Positions 1 through 10,507 of a DNA stretch of 64,000 bases are shown piece after piece. The stretch's first letter is position 1, and the number at the start of each line of letters is the position of its first letter. The position numbers were made by a program, and so were the translations under genes. The DNA comes from Przewalskia tangutica. Its lineage: Eukaryota; Streptophyta; Magnoliopsida; Solanales; Solanaceae. The DNA lies in NCBI GenBank assembly GCA_029844215.1, contig CM056733.1:54387142-54451141 (forward strand), in the 5' to 3' direction. The notes beneath the pieces were generated by a model. It saw only the letters and a list, made by a program, of their open reading frames with translations, was not told the DNA's origin and did no database searches.

Positions 1-4
1 GCGA

Positions 5-9
5 CCTAG
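5..9. repeat. Target-site duplication, left copy (CCTAG)
   Basis: The five bases CCTAG directly precede the left LTR and recur at 10503-10507, directly after the right LTR. Five bases is the usual duplication size for Ty3/gypsy integrases. It shows that the unit 10-10502 entered as a single insertion. Confidence 0.9.
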
Positions 10-300
10 TGTTATACCCCGTAGTTCTGGCCTTACGTGTGAGAGCGTACGAAAGGGAGTGAGACTTAAAATTTTCGAAAGATAGGTTGACGGATTGTTT
101 CGGACGGGTTTTAGTCAACTTTGAGGCGGGTTATGACCCGCTACATTGAGAGTTCCAAAGTGTTTCAAAGGCCTAGTGCGTAGTTCGTTTAGTCTAGTTT
201 CCAACGCAACCGACCGTTCGTCGATAGGACATCGGAGTAGAAAGTTATGGGAGTTACAAGTTCAGTGCCCAGTCGGACAAAAATGTGTTTCGGACAGGAG

Positions 301-407
301 CCACAGGGCCGCGGCGCCGGATGCAGGGCCGCGGCGCCGGATATTCTGAGGGGTCGCTGAAGTTTCAGCGCCGCGGCGCCGGCTGCAGGGCCGCGGCGCC
401 GAGGCGG
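301..407. repeat. GC-rich palindromic cassette
   Basis: Four copies of a core close to GGGCCGCGGCGCCG sit in an otherwise AT-rich LTR. They are separated by a spacer that includes TATTCTGAGGGGTCGCTGAAG. The core is self-complementary. Related cassettes occur at 10114-10212, 28484-28574, 30121-30213 and 34261-34300, the last three inside a different transposon family. Confidence 0.85.
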
Positions 408-515
408 GAATTCTGGCGGAAAAACTGAGGAAAATCAGATTTCTTCTTTTAAAAAGACCATGGGAGGGTGACAAGTGTCCCCTCCCCCATCAGATTTTTG
501 CATGTCCCTTATATT

Positions 516-538
516 GACCAAGTCTTCAAGACTTGGTC
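516..538. promoter_or_regulatory. 23-base inverted repeat beside a TATA-like site
   Basis: Two 11-base arms (GACCAAGTCTT and its reverse complement) flank a single base. The repeat directly follows the TATA-like stretch CTTATATT and is followed by a CT-rich tract typical of a transcribed leader. It is unchanged in the other LTR (9978-10000). It could be a dimeric factor site or a short RNA hairpin near the 5' end of the transcript. The promoter role is inference. Confidence 0.5.
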
Positions 539-1723
539 ATCTTTCAAAGTCTTTCTCTCTCTCTAAAGCTAGAGCTCTCACTTCTCTCTAGAATTCCAAG
601 AGAAATTCAAAGCTTGAGGAAAATCTGAAAAAGTGTGGCAAGAAGGAAGCTTGTGGCTAGCTTGTAGGAGTTATTGTGGTGGTGTTCTTGGAAGGGAGGC
701 TAGCAAAGTTGTTGGAATAATTTTGGCTAAAGCTCTAAGGTAACAATTCTTCTCTTGTAGCTAGTTATTGGTGTTACATGTGAAGAAGAAGGAACTTGTA
801 GTAGTAAATAATGCTCTTAAATAAATTGCATGTAAGAAATATGGTTTGTGTATAAAAGAATTGGTTAAGAAGGTTATGTGAGCATGTTGTAGCCTAAAAA
901 CTACCTTAAACTTGTTAAGTTAGTTGTTGTACATTGTGGGGCAGAATTTTACACATCTAAGTTTAAGTGTGTAATCCCCTTTGAAATGTTTGGATTGTTG
1001 GGCCTAAAATGTGGCGTTTGGATGTTGAGTTCGGCCTTGAAAAAGGTGGCAAAGTATGTAGAAACAAAGAAAATGCTGCCCAATGTTCCATAGGAATTAG
1101 TAACTTTGAACTTGGATTATTCTACATTGAACTAGAGGTTAATAAGCGTACTATGGTCATTATAGGTTGACATACTACGCGCGGTATTTTGGAATTAGCA
1201 AGTGGATTGACCGAAGAGGTATGTGGAACTTTTCTATCTCTTGAGCATGAGTAGTTGTACCCATATAGTACGGTAGACGTACAAGATTTGATATCCTTAC
1301 TTGTTTTAAGTATATAATACTTGCTTCATTTTAAAAAGTATAAGTCCCTTGGTTATGGGAAAAATATAATTTTACTAAAGTATAAGATTAATATAACAAC
1401 TTTATGGGAAATTGGTTTATTAGTTTTATGAAAGGATAATAAGGAGAGATTTACTCTAAGTAAGATAAGTAAGGACAAATGACTTGATTTATGAAAGACA
1501 AATTGATTTTAAGGCATCAAGTGCCCAAAGGTTTTATATGAAAAAGAGTCATTTTCAGAAGAATAGATGTATGTAGTACTTTAGTTTAAATTCCCGGATT
1601 ACTTTTATTAAGATATGTAAGTTAATTAATTAAACTAAAATGAGAGGGTATATGAACAAGTCTAATAAGAAGTTAGGAGCTTTCTTAACTTATTTATGTT
1701 ATGTATGATGACCGATTGAGCTA

Positions 1724-1935
1724 GGGTAAGAGTATAAATGAGGGGCAAGCCCCAAGACGTTATACCACCTTCTCCAGGGTAAGAGTATGAATGAGGGGCA
1801 AGCCCCAAGACGTCATACCACCTTCTCCAGGGTAAGAGTATGAATGAGGGGAAAGCCCCAAGACGTCATACCACCTGCTTCAGGGTAAGAGTATAAATGA
1901 GGGGTAAACCCCCAAGACGTTATACCACCTGTTCC
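1724..1935 (+). repeat. 53-bp tandem repeat, four copies
   Basis: Units start at 1724, 1777, 1830 and 1883, each opening GGGTAAGAGTAT and closing with a CATACCACCT-type end. The spacing is exactly 53 bp. Related arrays occur in the inverted LTR (8582-8793) and the solo LTR (20187-20490), so the array is an old property of this LTR group. Confidence 0.9.
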
Positions 1936-2093
1936 GTGGATTTGCTACCCATGATGCGAGGAATACCTCATGCGAGTCCTTATGGGCTCATGCGGGTGAA
2001 ATAGTCCCATGCGGGCGGGTACAGCCTATGCGAGGAATACCTCATGCGGGTCCACAGGACCCATGCGGGTGAAATAGTCCCAGGAGTAGGATT
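1936..2093 (+). repeat. Short dispersed CATGCGGG/CATGCGAG repeats
   Basis: The motif CATGCG followed by GG or AG recurs about eight times, alternating with GAAATAGTCCC and GGAATACCTC. The mirror set is at 8440-8575, and relatives lie in both LTRs of the minus-strand element (25500-25640 and 40310-40450). I see no coding meaning. Confidence 0.7.
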
Positions 2094-2690
2094 GCTTAGT
2101 GATACTACGGGCGAGGGACCCTGTTTTGATCATGAGCCTCCTATTTTTATGCAGTATTATATATATATACTTGTTACTCTCATTGTTAGTAAGACACAAT
2201 ACAAGGTAATTTGAGTTTTCATCCCTGACTCCAGCTTATTTTTTTTTTACGTATAATATTATTACAGTATTTTCCAGTTTTACATACTTGGTACATATTG
2301 TATACTAACCCCCTTCCTCGGGGGGTGGTGGATCCTCATTCTTAGGATCACTGTTCCGGTGTCAGAAGCTCCATTCCTCCGGAAGCTTGTTTTGTTGGTA
2401 TGGTTCTTCCCTGATGTTATAGGTATTGTGTACATTCAGGGGTATGACGGGACCCTGTCCCGCCACAGTTGTTATTCTTAGAGGTCTGTGGTCACGTATG
2501 TGTTTTGGGCTGTAAGAATAAGTTGTACTGCTATACTTTTGATTAAGTATGTTTTTATGGAAGCGCCTTATCGGTGGCGGTGATGTTTACCTTTTATAAA
2601 TTATGTGTTATGTATGTTCCCGCTATTCTCGATGTATACCGACGGTGCCCGGTAGGATACGATCGCGGCCCGGTGCAGTCGTAACAAAAG

Positions 2691-2701
2691 TGGTATCGAG
2701 C
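2691..2701 (+). promoter_or_regulatory. Primer-binding site (initiator-Met tRNA type)
   Basis: TGGTATCGAGC lies four bases beyond the LTR end. It matches the common plant site TGGTATCAGAGC except for loss of two bases. The minus-strand sister element keeps the full form at 39640-39651. Confidence 0.8.
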
Positions 2702-2893
2702 GATTAGTCCTCGGAAAGTGTCTGAGCATCGTGTCTAGTAGAGTCTTGATTATCGGTGTGTTGTGCACCACATCTATAATCAGGAGGCTGCAGGATATTT
2801 AGGATTGGTTTCCATTCTTTCACTCTAAAGATCGTGCAATAGAGCTGTGATATAGGTTGAACTTCCTCTGATATTTTCCTTTATGTACCAGTT

Positions 2894-4188
2894 ATGCCTC
2901 CACGCAAGGCAACCGCGGCCCAGAAGGGCAAGGCGGTGAGGGTCTTTGCTAGTGGGGACGCTGGAAGTCACGAGGCACAGGCCCAATCTTTACCAGAGAT
3001 GATGTTTCGGGCGGCGAGTTCCACGACGTCGCCCGGCCTCAGCGAGTTCGGCGTGAGCGGCTGCGAGGCTGCGATGCGGAGCCTCGATCCACGGCCGGGT
3101 GAGTATAGATTACGGAGCGGATCCGGTTATTGACCAGATAGTGGCGGCGGCGCCGGCAGAGCGAGCGGCCAACCCAGAGCCGACAATTTACTGATTCGGG
3201 ATTTCTAGGTTGTCATCCACCCGAAGTTCTATGGTTCGAGATTCGAGAGGATCCGCAGAGTTTGTTCGGCGATTCTGATGGACCATGCAGGTGCTTAGGG
3301 CCTCGGAGACTGAGTCCGTTATGCTAGCTTCATACCGGTTACGCGATATTGCGTTGAACTGGTTTGAGTCATGGGTGTTGTCGAGAGGCGAGGATGCTCT
3401 TCCAGCTGTTTGGGAGGAGTTCAAAGAGGCTTTCCTGGATCACTTCTTACCTCCTGAGATGAGGAGAGCCCGCGTAGATAGATTCTTGACCTTGAGGCAG
3501 GACGGGAGGACTATCAGAGAGTACAACCTGGAGTTTGACTCATTGGCCAGGTATGCGCACACCATTGTAGCTGACATGGCAGACAGGGTTCATCGATATG
3601 TGATGGGGTTAGACCGTCATATGATTACTGCATGCTTGGGGGTGGCTCTTCAGCCAGGGATGGATATTGCCAGGATGCAGGCGTATGCGCAGGGGATTGA
3701 GGATAGAGAGAGGCAGGATCAACTAGATTTAGGCCAGCCAGAGGCGGTGACAACAGGTCTCGAGGCGATTTGAGGCGGACAACCTCGGCCAGCGAACTAG
3801 GTCCACTTTTCACCGGCCGGCCGAGTGCTCCTTCTCGATTTTACGGCGGGAGGTCCGATCGGCCGGATCATTCGGAGCGGTCGTGCTCCGTGGCTTCGGG
3901 TTTTAGGGAGGCGGCGTCACTGTCAAGACCACCCACATCTCGGTGCGTTCGATGCGGTAGGTCTCATCCGGGCGAGTGCCGTATGGGTTCGAGGGCTTGT
4001 TACTCTTGTGGCCAACAGGGCCATCTAAAGAGGGATTGTCCGTCCTTAGGCGGCGGGAGTGTTATGGTTCACCGATAGTCGATTCTTTGATCTTCGTCTT
4101 GGTGGTCATACGCCGGGCGAGGGTGTTCACGGGCCAGAGCCGCGGCAGAGGTCGTGGTAGGGTCCCGATTCAGCGGTCCTCGTAACCG
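2894..4188 (+). pseudogene. gag: gag (capsid-nucleocapsid), frameshifted
   Basis: Gag builds the cytoplasmic virus-like particle. Translation starts at the ATG at 2894 (MPPRKATAAQ, the basic N-terminus common in plant gypsy Gag) but leaves frame before 3134. The retrotransposon-gag core resumes in another frame at about 3285-3773, with the conserved W-x3-F stretch and a REYNLEFDSLARYA motif. A third frame (3770-4078) holds the nucleocapsid zinc knuckle, seen as CYSCGQQGHLKRDC (CX2CX4HX4C), preceded by CVRCGRSHPGEC. At least two frameshifts therefore separate start, capsid and knuckle, and no full-length product is possible. The segment 3134-3285 is shorter than expected, suggesting a deletion in the capsid N-terminal part. 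The order before protease is normal. Confidence 0.88.
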
Positions 4189-4193
4189 CATTT

Positions 4194-6411
4194 ATGCTAT
4201 GTCCGGCCGCCCGGGACCAGGAGGCGTCACCAGATGTCGTCACAGGTACATTATTGGTTTCTTGCTGTGATGTATATGCTTTGATAGATCCAGGTTCTAC
4301 CTTGTCCTATATATCTCCTCATATTGCTGGTAGAATAGGGAAAGAACCCGAGTCCATAAAACCTTTTGAGGTGGCTACGCCAGTGGGTGATTCGGTGGTA
4401 GCTGAGCGGGTATATAAGGCTTGCCCAGTGACTATAGACAGTCGTCAGACTCTAGCCGACTTGATAGAGTTGGATATGATGGACTTTGACGTGATTATGG
4501 GTATGGATTGGCTAGCCTCTTGCTATGCCAACGTGGACTGTAGAGAGAGATTAGTTCGGTTCCAGTTTCCTGGTGAGCCGGTTATCGAGTGGAAGGGGAA
4601 TACTGCATCGCCGAAGGGTAAGTTTATTTCTTACCTCAAGGCTAGGAAGATGGTGCGGAAAGGGTATATCTACCATATGGTTCGAGTATTCGATACTAAG
4701 GCTGAGATACCGGACCTTCAGTCAGTTCCGGTCGTTAGAGAGTTTTCAGACGTATTCCCAGACAAGCTTCCGGGTATCCCTCCTGAGAGGGAGGTTGAGT
4801 TTTTCATTGACTTGGCACCAGATATTCGACCGATATCTATTCCGCCATACAGGATGACACCTGCCGAGTTGAAGGAATTAAAGGACCAGCTGAAGGACTT
4901 GCTGGAGAAAGGCTTTATCAGGCCAAGTGTTTCTCTCTGGGGAGCGCCAGTGTTATTTGTAAAGAAGAAGGATGGGACGCTGCGCATGTGTATTGATTAC
5001 AGCGGTGAACAAGGTAACTATCAAGAAGATATCCCTCCCCAGGATTGACGATTTGTTTGACCAGTTGCAGGGTGCAAGGTGTTTTTCCAAGATAGACCTG
5101 CGGTCTGGTTATCATCAGGTGCGAGTTAGAGAGACAGATATCCCAAAGACTGCATTCAAGACCCGGTATGGGCACTATGAGTTCAGGGTGATGTCTTTCG
5201 GGTTGACCAACGCCCCAGCAGTATTCATGGATTTGATGAACAGGGTGTTCAAGCCATTCTTGGATATGTTCGTTATAGTATTCATTGATGATATTCTGGT
5301 TTATTCGCGCACAGAGCAGGAACATGCGGATCATTTGAGGACGGTATTGGGAGTCCTCCGAGACCGGCAGTTGTATGCTAAGTTCTCGAAATGCGAGTTT
5401 TGGTTGGCTTCAGTGGCTTTCTTAGGGCACGTTATCGGGGCCGATGGTATTCGGGTTGACACAGCAAAGATTGAGGCAGTCAAGACTTGGCCTGCACCAC
5501 TACAAGCGGAGGTGCGCAACTTTTTGGGCCTTGCAGGTTATTATCGGAGGTTTGTGGAGAAGTTTGCTTCCATATCAGCACCTTTGACTAAGCTGACTCA
5601 GAAAGCAGCTATGTTCCGGTGGACGAATGCTTGTGAGGATAGTTTCCAGTTGCTAAAGGAGAAATTGACGACCGCCCCAGTTCTTACTCTTCCAGAGGGT
5701 TTAGACGGATATGTGGTTTATTGTGATGCGTCTGGTATCGAGCTCGGGTGCGTGTTGATGCAGCACGGCAAGGTTATAGCGTACGCATCCCGACAGCTCA
5801 GGAAGCATGAGAAGAACTATCCCACACATGACTTGGAGTTGGCAGCAGTGATTCATGCCTTGAAGATCTGGAGACATTATTTGTATGGAGTTCATGTGGA
5901 TATTTACACAGACCACAAGAGTCTCCAACATATCTTCAGCCAGAGGGAGTTGAACTTGCGACAGAGACGGTGGTTGGAGCTGCTTAAGGATTACGATGTT
6001 GATATTCTATACCACCCAGAGAAGGCCAATGTAGTTGCGGATGCCCTTAGTCGCAGATCGATGGGTATTTTGTCTGATGTACAACCAGAGAAAAGGGATA
6101 TGGTCCGAGAGTTACATCAGCTAGCGAGCCTTGGGGTTCGTTTGGTTGATTCTGATAGTAGTGGAGTTCGGGTTCGAGAGGTTACCGAGTCTTCCATCGT
6201 CGAGGAGGTGAAGAGGCGACAGTATGAGGATCCGATTATGGTACGGTATCGAGATGCAACACTTCGGGAGGAGAAGAGTCTATTTGAGGTAGCACCTGAC
6301 GGGGTGCTAAGATTTGAGGGCCGGTTGTGTGTTCCCGATGTGACAGGACTTCGTCAGCAGATTCTGGGAGCGCCGCGGTGCTCGTTATTCTATTCACCCG
6401 GGGTCGACTAA
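4194..6411 (+). pseudogene. pol: pol part 1: protease, reverse transcriptase, RNase H
   Basis: Two overlapping frames cover this region. The first (4194-5048) carries the aspartic protease with the active-site variant DPGST at 4287-4301, then the RT N-terminal part up to the RMCIDY motif near 4990. A frameshift just after it moves the reading to the frame of 4972-6411, which holds the RT palm with FIDDILVYS at 5281 (the YVDD-box equivalent), the thumb, and RNase H with YCDASGIELGC near 5720 and YTDHKSL near 5908. The frame ends near the integrase zinc-finger region. Protease would mature Gag-Pol; RT and RNase H would make the cDNA. Apart from the one shift, all catalytic Asp residues I looked for are present, so this is a fairly young ruin. 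Confidence 0.92.
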
Positions 6412-6412
6412 G

Positions 6413-7615
6413 ATGTACCTTGACCTCAGGTGTATCTATTGGTGGAACGGCCTGAAGAGGGACATTCATGCGAGTTCGTGGCGCGATGCGAAGTGTCGGC
6501 GAGTTAAGGTCGAGCACGAAGCGGTGAGGTCATTACAGGCTATTGATATTCCGACTTGGAAGTGGGAGGTGGTAAATATGGACTTTATTACAGGGTTACC
6601 TCACACTCAGAGGAAGCATGATTCCATTTGGGTTATCGTCGACAGGCTGACGAAATCAGCCCATTTTCTTCCAGTCAGGACGACTTTTTCGGCCGAGGAT
6701 TATGCCAGACTGTATATCAGAGAGATTGTGAGACTGCACGGAGTTCCTGTATCGATTATTTTTACAGCGAGGCCCAGTTCACGGCTAACTCAGGTCTTTC
6801 CGAAGGGATTAGGGACGTAGGTGAGTCTCGATGCGGCGTTCACCCTCGACCGATGGAGCGGGCGAGCACTATCCGCATAACGAGGATATGCTGCGGGCTT
6901 GTGTTATTGATTTCAGGGGTAGCTGGGAGGATCATTTACCTCTCGTGGAGTTTGCTTATAACAACAGCTATCATGCTAGTATTCAGATGGCGCCTTATGA
7001 GGCCTTATACGGGAGGAAGTGCAGGTCACCGATATGTTGGTTTGAGGTGGGAGAAGTTCAGTTAGTCGGGCCAGACTTGGTTCAGCAGGAAGTGGATAAG
7101 GTGAAGCTTATCCAGGAGCGGTTATTGTCAGCTCAGAGTCGACAGAAGTCGTATGCAGATCATCGACGACGACACTTGGAGTTTGAGGTAGATGATTGGG
7201 TCTTCCTGAAGGTATCACCCACGAAGGGCGTGATGAGATTTGGAAAGAAGGGGAAACTTAGCCCAAGGTACATTGGGCCTTATCAGATTGTTCGTAGGGT
7301 AGGCAAGGTTTCCTATGAGTTGGATCTGCCGTCCGATCTGGAGGCAGTGCATCCAGTTTTCCATGTGTCTATGTTGCGGAAATGTATTGGAGATCCATCT
7401 AGAGTGCACCCGATTCATAATGTCCAGGTGACAGAGGGGTTATCGTATGAGGAGAGTCCCATAGCGATACTCGACCGTCAGGTTAGGCGACTTCGGACAA
7501 AGGATGTGGCTTCCGTCAAGGTATTATGGCGAAACGAGAATAGGGAAGAGATGACGTGGGAAACATAGTATGACATGATGAAGAGGTATCCTCACTTATT
7601 CCCTATTACTCCAGG
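6413..7615 (+). pseudogene. pol: pol part 2: integrase and chromodomain-like tail
   Basis: The frame 6413-6820 begins in the degraded HHCC zinc-finger region (YWWNGLKRDI) and holds the first catalytic Asp in NMDFITGLP. The region of the second catalytic Asp is scrambled by a frameshift near 6760-6830. Reading then resumes in 6831-7568 with the core's C-terminal part (GSWEDHLPLVEFAYNNSYH), the GPY/F-type module (LSPRYIGPYQIVRRVG) and a chromodomain-like end (VASVKVLWRN). A TAG at 7566 cuts the tail short; translatable tail sequence continues to about 7615 in the same frame. Integrase inserts the cDNA and the chromodomain guides it to heterochromatin. This copy cannot make an active enzyme. Confidence 0.9.
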
Positions 7616-7773
7616 TAACCCACTTTCCTTCTTGTTAGTTTAATTTGACAATTACGCTTAAGTATGTTGTGGCTCGTGGAGCGTCTTTAATTGCAAAAAG
7701 AATAGTTAAGAGGGTCTATGTCGATATCGTGATTTGAGTAAGCCTAGAAGGAACATTCGGGACGAATGTTTCT

Positions 7774-7786
7774 AAGGGGGGGAGAA
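7774..7786 (+). promoter_or_regulatory. Polypurine tract
   Basis: AAGGGGGGGAGAA is the plus-strand primer site and should lie directly before the TGTTATACCCC end of a normal 3' LTR. Here it is followed by TACTTT and then the opposite LTR end, TGTCACGACC. Confidence 0.85.
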
Positions 7787-8581
7787 TACTTTTGTCACGA
7801 CCGACCGGGCATGGCCCGGTACCTACCGGCACTGTCGGTATACATCGAGAATAGCAATGAACATACATAACACATAACTTATAAAAGGTAAACATCACCG
7901 GTAGATAGTGCCGCTTTCCATAAAAACATACTTAATCAAAAGTATAGCAATACAACTTATTCTTACATCCCAAAACACATACGTGACCACAGACCTCTAA
8001 GAATAACAACTGTGGCGGGACAGGGCCCCGCCATACCCCTGAATGTACACAATACCTATAGCATCAGGGAAGAACTGCATCAACAAAACAAGCTTCCGAG
8101 GAACGGCTTCCGACACCGGAGCAGGGATCCTAAGAATGAGGATCCACCACCTGCTTACCCTTACCTGCGGCATGAACGTAGCCCCCGAGGAAGGGGGTCA
8201 GTACACAATATGTACCAAGTATGTAAAACTGGAAAATACTGTAATAATATTATACGTAAAAAAAAAAAAACTGGAGTCAGGGATGAAAACTCAAATTACC
8301 TTGTATTGTGCCTTACTAACAATGAGAGTAACAAATATATATATATATATATATATAATACTGCATAAAAATACGAGGCTCATGATCAAAACAGGGTCCC
8401 TCGCCCGTAGTATCACTAAGCAATCCTACTCCTGAGACTATTTCACCCGCATGGGTCTTGTGGACCCGCATGAGGTATTCCTCGCATAGGTTGTACCCGC
8501 CCACATGAGACTATTTCACCCGCATGAGCCAATAAGGACTCGCATGAGGTATTCCTCGCATCATGGGTAGCAAATCCACGG

Positions 8582-8793
8582 AACAGGTGGTATAACGTCT
8601 TGGGGGTTTACCCCTCATTTATACTCTTACCCTGAAGCAGGTGGTATGACGTCTTGGGGCTTTCCACTCATTCATACTCTTACCCTGGAGAAGGTGGTAT
8701 GACGTCTTGGGGCTTTCCCCTCATTCATACTCTTACCCTGGAGAAGGTGGTATAACGTCTTGGGGCTTGCCCCTCATTTATACTTTTACCCTA
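8582..8793 (-). repeat. 53-bp tandem repeat, mirror copy
   Basis: Four units, each with GGTGGTATRACGTCTTGGGG and a CTCTTACCCT-like end, are the reverse complement of the array at 1724-1935. Confidence 0.85.
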
Positions 8794-10113
8794 GCTCAAT
8801 CGGTCATCATACATAACATAAATAAGTTAAGAAAGCTCCTAACTTCTTATTAGACTTGTTCATATACCCTCTCATTTTAGTTTACTTAAGGCACTGACAT
8901 ATCTTAATAAAAGTAATCCGGGAATTTAAACTAAAGTACTACATACATCTATTCTTCTGAAAATGACTCTTTTTCATATAAAACCTTTGGGCACTTGATG
9001 CCTTAAAATCAATTTGCCTTTCATAAATCAAGTCATTTGTCCTTACTTATCTTACTTAGAGTAAATCTCTCCTTATTATCCTTTCATAAAACTAATAAAC
9101 CAACTTCCCATAAAGTTGTTATATTAATCTTATACTTTAGTAAAATTATACTTTTCCCATAACCAAGGGACTTATACTTTTTAAAACGAAGCAAGTATTA
9201 TATACTTAAAACAAGTAAGGATATCAAATCTTGTACGTCTACCGTACTATATGGGTACAACTACTCATGCTTAAGAGATAGGAAAGTTCCACATACCTCT
9301 TCGGTCAATCCACTTGCTAATTCCAAAATACCGCGCGTAGTATGTCAACCTATAATGACCATAGTACGCTTATTAACCTCTAGTTCAATGCAGAATAATC
9401 CAAGTTCAAAGTTACTAATTCCTATAGAAAATTGGGCAGCATTTCCTTTGTTTCTACATACTTTGCCACCTTTTTCAAGGCTGAACTCAACATCCAATCG
9501 CCACATCTTAGGCCCAACAATCCAAACATTTCAAAGGGGATTACACACTTAAACTTAGATGTGTAAAATTTTTGCCCCATAATGTACAACAACTAACTTA
9601 ACAAGTTTAAGGTAGTTTTTAGGCTACAACATGCTCACATAACCTTCTTAACCAATTCTTTTATACCCAACCCATATTTCTTACATGCAATTTATCTAAG
9701 AGCATTATTTACTACTACAAGTTCCTTCTTCTTCACATGCAACACCAATAACTAGCTACAAGAGAAGAATTGTTACCTTAGAGCTTTAGCCAAAATTATT
9801 CCAACAACTTTGCTAGCCTCCCTTCCAAGAACACCACCACAATAACTCCTACAAGCTAGCCACAAGCTTCCTTCTTGTCACACTTTTTCAGATTTTCCTC
9901 AAGCTTTAAATTTCTCTTGGAATTCTAGAGAGAAGTGAGAGCTCTAGCTTTAGAGAGAGAGAAAGACTTTGAAAGATGACCAAGTCTTCAAGACTTGGTC
10001 AATATAAGGGATATGCAAAAAGCTGATGGGGGGGGGGGGGGACACTTGTCACCCTCCCATGGTCTTTTTAAAAGAAGAAATCTGATTTTCCTCAGTTTTT
10101 CCGCCAGAATTCC

Positions 10114-10212
10114 CGCCTCGGCCCTGCACGCGGCGCCGCGGCGCTGAAACTTCAGCGACCCCTCAGAATATCCGGCGCCGCGGCCCTGCAGCTGGCGCCG
10201 CGGCCCTGTGGC
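10114..10212. repeat. GC-rich palindromic cassette, mirror copy
   Basis: Three GGCGCCGCGG-type cores lie here; the left LTR has four. In this orientation the spacer reads TGAAACTTCAGCGACCCCTC, close to the spacer in the Athila-like LTR at 28500-28520. Confidence 0.85.
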
Positions 10213-10502
10213 TCCTGTCCGAAATACATTTATGTCCGACTGCGCACTGAACTTGTAACTCCCATAACGTTCTACTCCGATGTCCTATCGACGAACGGTC
10301 GGTTGCGTTGGAAACTAGACTCAACGAACTACGCACTAGGCCTTTGAAACACTTAGGAACTCTCAATGTAGCGGGTCATAACCCGCCTCAAATTTGACTA
10401 AAACCCGTCCGAAACAATCCGTCAACCTATCTTTCGAAAATTTTAAGTCTTACTCCCTTTCGTACGCTCTCACACGTAAGGCCAGAACTACGGGGTATAA
10501 CA

Positions 10503-10507
10503 CCTAG
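10503..10507. repeat. Target-site duplication, right copy (CCTAG)
   Basis: Exact match to 5-9. Confidence 0.9.

Larger units (their letters stand above)
10..2686 (+). repeat. Left LTR of the inverted-LTR element
   Basis: It runs from TGTTATACCCC to GTCGTAACA, with TG...CA ends, and is about 2.7 kb long. It holds a GC-rich palindrome cassette, a 23-base inverted repeat next to a TATA-like stretch, four 53-bp tandem repeats and a cluster of CATGCGGG-type short repeats. The same sequence returns as its reverse complement at 7793-10502. Confidence 0.92.
10..10502 (+). mobile_element. Tekay/Del-like Ty3/gypsy retrotransposon with inverted LTRs
   Basis: The order is LTR (forward), initiator-Met primer-binding site, gag, protease, RT, RNase H, integrase, chromodomain-like tail, polypurine tract, LTR (reverse complement). 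The interior reads on the + strand with primer site and polypurine tract where they belong. The right LTR is turned round, so both outer ends are the same LTR end (TGTTATACCCC outward). CCTAG duplications flank the unit. By eye the two LTRs differ at roughly a dozen of the first 330 aligned positions, so the insertion is not brand-new. Coding capacity is broken by several frameshifts. The lineage call rests on the chromodomain-like tail and the DPGST protease motif, known in Tekay-type plant elements. Confidence 0.9.
7793..10502 (-). repeat. Right LTR, in inverted orientation
   Basis: From TGTCACGACC to GGGGTATAACA this is the reverse complement of 10-2686. Matching parts in mirror order include the 53-bp repeats, the CATGCGGG cluster, the 23-base inverted repeat, the GC cassette and the outermost 90 bases. 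It also has a run of 14 G at 10028-10041 where the left LTR has a short interrupted C tract, and a longer TA run at 8337-8357. Confidence 0.92.

Noticed and set aside
10..10502. Terminal inverted repeats suggesting a foldback or other DNA transposon
   Set aside because: The interior has gag-pol, a tRNA primer site and a polypurine tract, and each repeat is a full LTR with promoter-like parts.
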